The notes under the pieces were generated by a model, which saw only the letters and a list, made by a program, of their open reading frames with translations, was not told the origin of the DNA and made no database searches. From the NCBI GenBank assembly GCA_026168455.1, contig CM047425.1:26467058-26531057 (forward strand): a stretch of 64,000 bases of DNA, read 5' to 3'. Of this stretch, positions 60,741 to 64,000 are shown one piece after another. The first letter of the stretch is position 1, and each line of letters starts with the position of its first letter. The DNA is from Theocolax elegans (Eukaryota; Arthropoda; Insecta; Hymenoptera; Cerocephalidae). The translations under genes were made by a program, and so were the position numbers.

Positions 60741-63700
60741 GGTTTGTCTAGCCAGGCATCATCTTCAACTAACTCTTCATTCTCCATTTTCCATGTTAAT
60801 ATTAACAGACTAAAAACCCATTTTTCATCCATTGAATCATTAGTTTTGCCTTCTAATCACGACATCATTGCTCTTTCCGAAACATTCCTCACTGAGTATG
60901 ACTCCTCAGACATGTTGGACCTTCCGAACTGCACACTACATAGATTGGATCGAGTTGGAAATGAGGGGGGGGGGGTTGCGGCTTACATCAAGAGTAATCT
61001 TGAGGTTAGGCTTGTAGCTCACTCTGACCCTGTCTTTTCCAATTCCACGGAGTATATGTTTTTTCAAATCCACAGTCAAACTAGCTCGTTACTTTTTTGT
61101 GTGGTTTACAGGAGACCCTCAGCGACCTATCCATCGAATTTCTTTGATTCAGTAACTCATTTCTTACACACCTGTGATCAGGTTGTCATTACCGGGGATT
61201 TTAACGTTAATATGTGCAAGAAGGATGGGTCGTCAGCCATGTTGGAATCATACTTCGATTCATTGAACCTTTTCCTGGTCAAATCCGATCCTACTCATCA
61301 TACTCATACCTCAACTACCACATCTCATACATGGCTTCACTTGTTTATCGTACGCAACCCTCCGCCTGTTTTCAATTACTTTAAATCTTCGGTGCCCTTT
61401 GCAGCAGGCCATGACTTCATTGTTCTGGAACTCGAGACCACTGCCTGTTTTTTCTAAACCACTGCCTGTTGCAAAGAAGATATGGTCGCGCAATATTGCC
61501 CGGATTGATCTGACGGAGGCCGCTGCGATATTCTCGGCTGCTTTTGATCGTGCTTCATCACTTCCTATCACGTCTACTGCCTCTTCCCCGTTTCCTTCCG
61601 TTCTTTCGCCCTCTCCTTCTCCTACTCCTTTCAACAACCTCCTTTCCAACCTCGTATCGTCTATTTTACATACCTTTGACTCCCTTGCACCGGCAAGACT
61701 CATCACTATTAGAAACTCCACCAAACCCTGGATCACTCCATCTATAAGGCATTCAATCAAAACTCGAAACTTGGCTTTTAAGAGGTACTTGTCCACGGGC
61801 CTGAGCTCAGACTACCAGATCTTTAAAGATCTTCGGAGGCTAGTTAAGAACTCCATAGACTGATGTAAATTTACGTATTTCAGTAGCAAAATCAACGCGG
61901 CTACCGATGCTGCGGGTTTGTGGAAAGAGCTCAAGAACATGGGTCTTGCGACTAAGTCATCTCAGTCTCCCCTTACCATGTTTTCATTAGATCAGCTAAC
62001 CACTCACTATGCATCCATTTCTCATTCATCTACTCGCTTCAATCTTGCTCATTTTCAGTCACTCATCTCATCCTCTAGCGTCTTGCCTCCCTTTTAACCT
62101 TCCACTTCCTTCCACTTTGTTCCTATCACTCCTTATAAGATCATGTCTACCATCTCCAGGGCTTCATCTAAGGGCATAGGCTTCGATGGAATCTCTGTCT
62201 CCATGCTGAAATGCTTAGCACCCCAGATTGCACCCCACCTTGCTGAGTTATTCAACTCCTACCTATCAACCGGATCTTTTCCAGAACCTTGGAAGAAATC
62301 TCTCCTTTTTCCATTGACCAAGTCGGGCAGGGTGATCTCGCCGTCAGATACTAGGCCCATCGCTAAGCTCTGCGAAATCTCCAAGATTCTTGAGAAAATT
62401 GTATACGAGCAGCTAATGGAATACTTAAATAATAATGATTTGCTCATGGAGAGACAAGCGGGCTTTCGTCGGGGGCACAGTACTCAGACGGCCCTAATTG
62501 GCGTACTCGATGATATTAGGAGAGCGATTGATAAGCGCATGATCACCGTCCTCATCCTGTTCGACTTCTCTAAAGCGTTTGATTCGGTTCCACACGATAT
62601 CTTATTGCGTAAACTGCGTTCTCTGGGCTGTTCCGACACGGTCATGTCCTGGTTTTTCCACTACCTCGTGGGCCGTCCCCAGGCAGTGGTGGATGAACTA
62701 GGCTCTAGTTCAGCCTGGCTTGACACATCTAGGGGGTTCCTCAGGGAAGTGTCCTTGGCCCACTTCTTTTCTCTATTTTTATCAATGACCTGCCGAGGGT
62801 CTTAAAACACTCTAATCACATGATTTTCGCGGATGACACCCAAATCTATCACTCTTTCCTTCCTGCTGATCTCGCCCTGGGAGTCCAGAGAATCTCAGAA
62901 GACGCAAATGCGGTGGAAAACTGGGCGAGATCAAACGGATTAAGTCTGAATGTAAACAAAACGAAAGTGTTGATATTGGGTAGTCAGGCTTTTATCTTGC
63001 GCATTGATTTAGATTCGGCCCCTAAAATCAAGATCGGTGACAATTTTCTCGAGTATACTTCAGAGGTCAAATCACTGGACGTTTGGATTACCCCCACCCT
63101 GGATTGGTCTCGTCAGGTCGCGTCGATATCACAACGCGTTCATGGAGTCTTGCACTCTCTGAGATTCTTCAAACGTGCTCTCTCGCGACAAAATAGGAAA
63201 CATCTTGTAGAGTCGCTTGTTTTCCCACACTTTGGCTACGCCTGTGCAGTCTTTCACGATCTAGACGCCACTAAAAATCTAAAACTCCAACGTTTATTAA
63301 ACGCTTGCGTTCGCTTTGTGTGGGGAAACATACCCTGGGGAGAGCACGTAACGCCCTACTGCCTCAAACTTGGTTGGTTATCGGTCGAGCTCAGGAGATC
63401 TCTCTTCATCGGCTGTAGTGTCTACAATATTATCTCCCATAGATCCCCATCCTATATTGCTTGTCACTTTACCATTCGCGATGCTTCCTTTTCTTCTCGA
63501 ACTTCCTCTCGTCACCCACCCCTTCCCCTCTTCTACCTCCCTCCTATGACCGAAGCTTTCAAAAATTCTTACCAAATTACAGCCTCTCGCCTTATTAACA
63601 GTCTTCCCTTTACTAACTTCGACCCGCTCCTCTTCCCTTCCTTTAAATCCTCACTGGCACTACATCTTTCTGAGCTTGATCGACGGGCGTGGGAATCGAA

Positions 63701-63749
63701 AGTGGTGCCCTCCTTTGCCCGATCTTTAGTCTTTACTCTCTATTTCTAG
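60741..63749 (+). pseudogene. LINE ORF2, APE endonuclease and RT, slightly broken
   Basis: Endonuclease motifs: IFHVNINRL, IIALSETFL, RLDRVGNEGGGVAAYIK, VITGDFNVNM and AAGHDFIVLE. The SxTWLD motif reads SHTWLHLF, with His replacing Asp (codon 61338-61340). A duplicated ACCACTGCCTGTT at 61438 and 61459 goes with a frame change. Single stops lie at 61861-61863 and 62094-62096. RT motifs: LLFPLTKSGR, AGFRRGHSTQTAL, LFDFSKAFDSVPHD, then a 1-base shift near 62731 before the PQG motif, then MIFADDTQIYH (62820), LNVNKTKVLILG and the thumb to 63749. No ATG opens the frame near its start. Confidence 0.85.
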
Positions 63750-64000
63750 TCATGATTCATACTACTGCGTCTTTTATGTATTTATTTTTTTTTATTTATT
63801 TACTATGTGTTTTTTACCTTTGCGTGCGCCGTTATATACATATTTTTTTTTTTTTTTCTACGTTTTTTTATTTTCAACGACCTATATGTTTTTACTATTT
63901 TTATCTTTTATTTCATCTTATTTTATTTTATTATATATATTAATTTTATAAATTTTATCATATAACTTTGTTTTATTTTATATTTTATTTGCCAGTTTCA
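63750..64000 (+). other. T-rich 3' region of the last LINE
   Basis: TATTT- and TTTTATT-rich sequence after the ORF2 stop, with no poly(A) or tandem tail before the window ends. The 3' end of the element is probably just beyond. Confidence 0.6.

Larger units (their letters stand above)
59206..64000 (+). mobile_element. CR1/L2-like non-LTR retrotransposon, nearly full length
   Basis: A ~310 bp leader, ORF1 with a PHD-like finger, ORF2 with APE endonuclease and RT, and a T-rich 3' region that reaches the window edge. The assignment to the CR1/L2 group rests on ORF1 architecture and RT wording (SKAFDSVPHDILLRKL, GPLLFSLFINDLP). Breaks are few: one altered endonuclease residue, two small frame changes and two single stops, so it decayed recently. 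Confidence 0.85.

Noticed and set aside
1..64000. Host protein-coding genes
   Set aside because: Every frame with recognisable similarity belongs to a transposable element; I saw no exon-intron structure or cellular gene family.

Overview
This window looks like an arthropod, most likely insect (plausibly ant or another hymenopteran) intergenic or heterochromatic region made almost entirely of transposable elements. I found no host protein-coding gene, rRNA gene or stand-alone tRNA gene. The background is strongly AT-rich with (TA)n and (TG)n microsatellites. The insect assignment rests on the element mix: Ty3/gypsy elements with a tRNA-Gly primer site, mariner-type DD41D transposases, an R1-clade-like LINE lying in a (TG)n tract, a Penelope-like element and tRNA-derived SINEs. 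The species is inference.

Left part (1-24.7 kb): a Penelope-like element (184-2357) built as an inverted duplication; a solo LTR with AATG target duplication (2482-3216); a ~95 bp tandem array (4525-6076); a Helitron-like repeat (6553-7870); half of a fold-back element; a MITE split by a tRNA-SINE (8656-9530); a second solo LTR with ACAT duplication (9564-11118); a 3.4 kb mariner with ~500 bp inverted repeats and an intact transposase (11171-14619); a decayed R1-like LINE between two (TG)n tracts (14757-17855); an inverted second copy of the Helitron-like repeat and MITE; two ~1 kb palindromes; and a broken third mariner (21973-24361).

Centre (24.7-42.2 kb): a 17.5 kb Ty3/gypsy element with nearly identical LTRs, a tRNA-Gly primer site, gag with two zinc knuckles, protease, RT/RNase H, integrase, a 73 bp tandem array and a polypurine tract. 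Its 5' LTR carries a SINE, and the 3' LTR keeps the matching empty site. The 3' LTR carries a second intact mariner (38428-41397). The gypsy itself sits inside a small inverted-repeat element whose unoccupied version lies inverted at 58352-58765, which confirms a CTTT target duplication.

Right part (42.2-64 kb): small fold-back elements; a 5'-truncated second gypsy whose integrase tail carries two AT-hooks and which has an unrecognised third ORF before its 3' LTR (43529-47592); a decayed two-ORF LINE with a 3' stem-loop (about 47600-52010); an older inverted coding-only copy of the central gypsy (52027-58997) broken by a piggyBac-type MITE and other insertions; and a CR1/L2-like LINE (59206 to the window end) whose ORF1 and ORF2 lie in the same frame separated by one TAG.

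The order of nesting can be read directly: small inverted-repeat element, then gypsy, then SINE and mariner. The most intact coding units are the two mariner transposases, the gypsy gag and integrase, and ORF1 of the last LINE. Best leads for something undescribed are the third ORF of the second gypsy, the LINE in the microsatellite, the Helitron-like family with a double hairpin end, and the in-frame stop joining ORF1 and ORF2.
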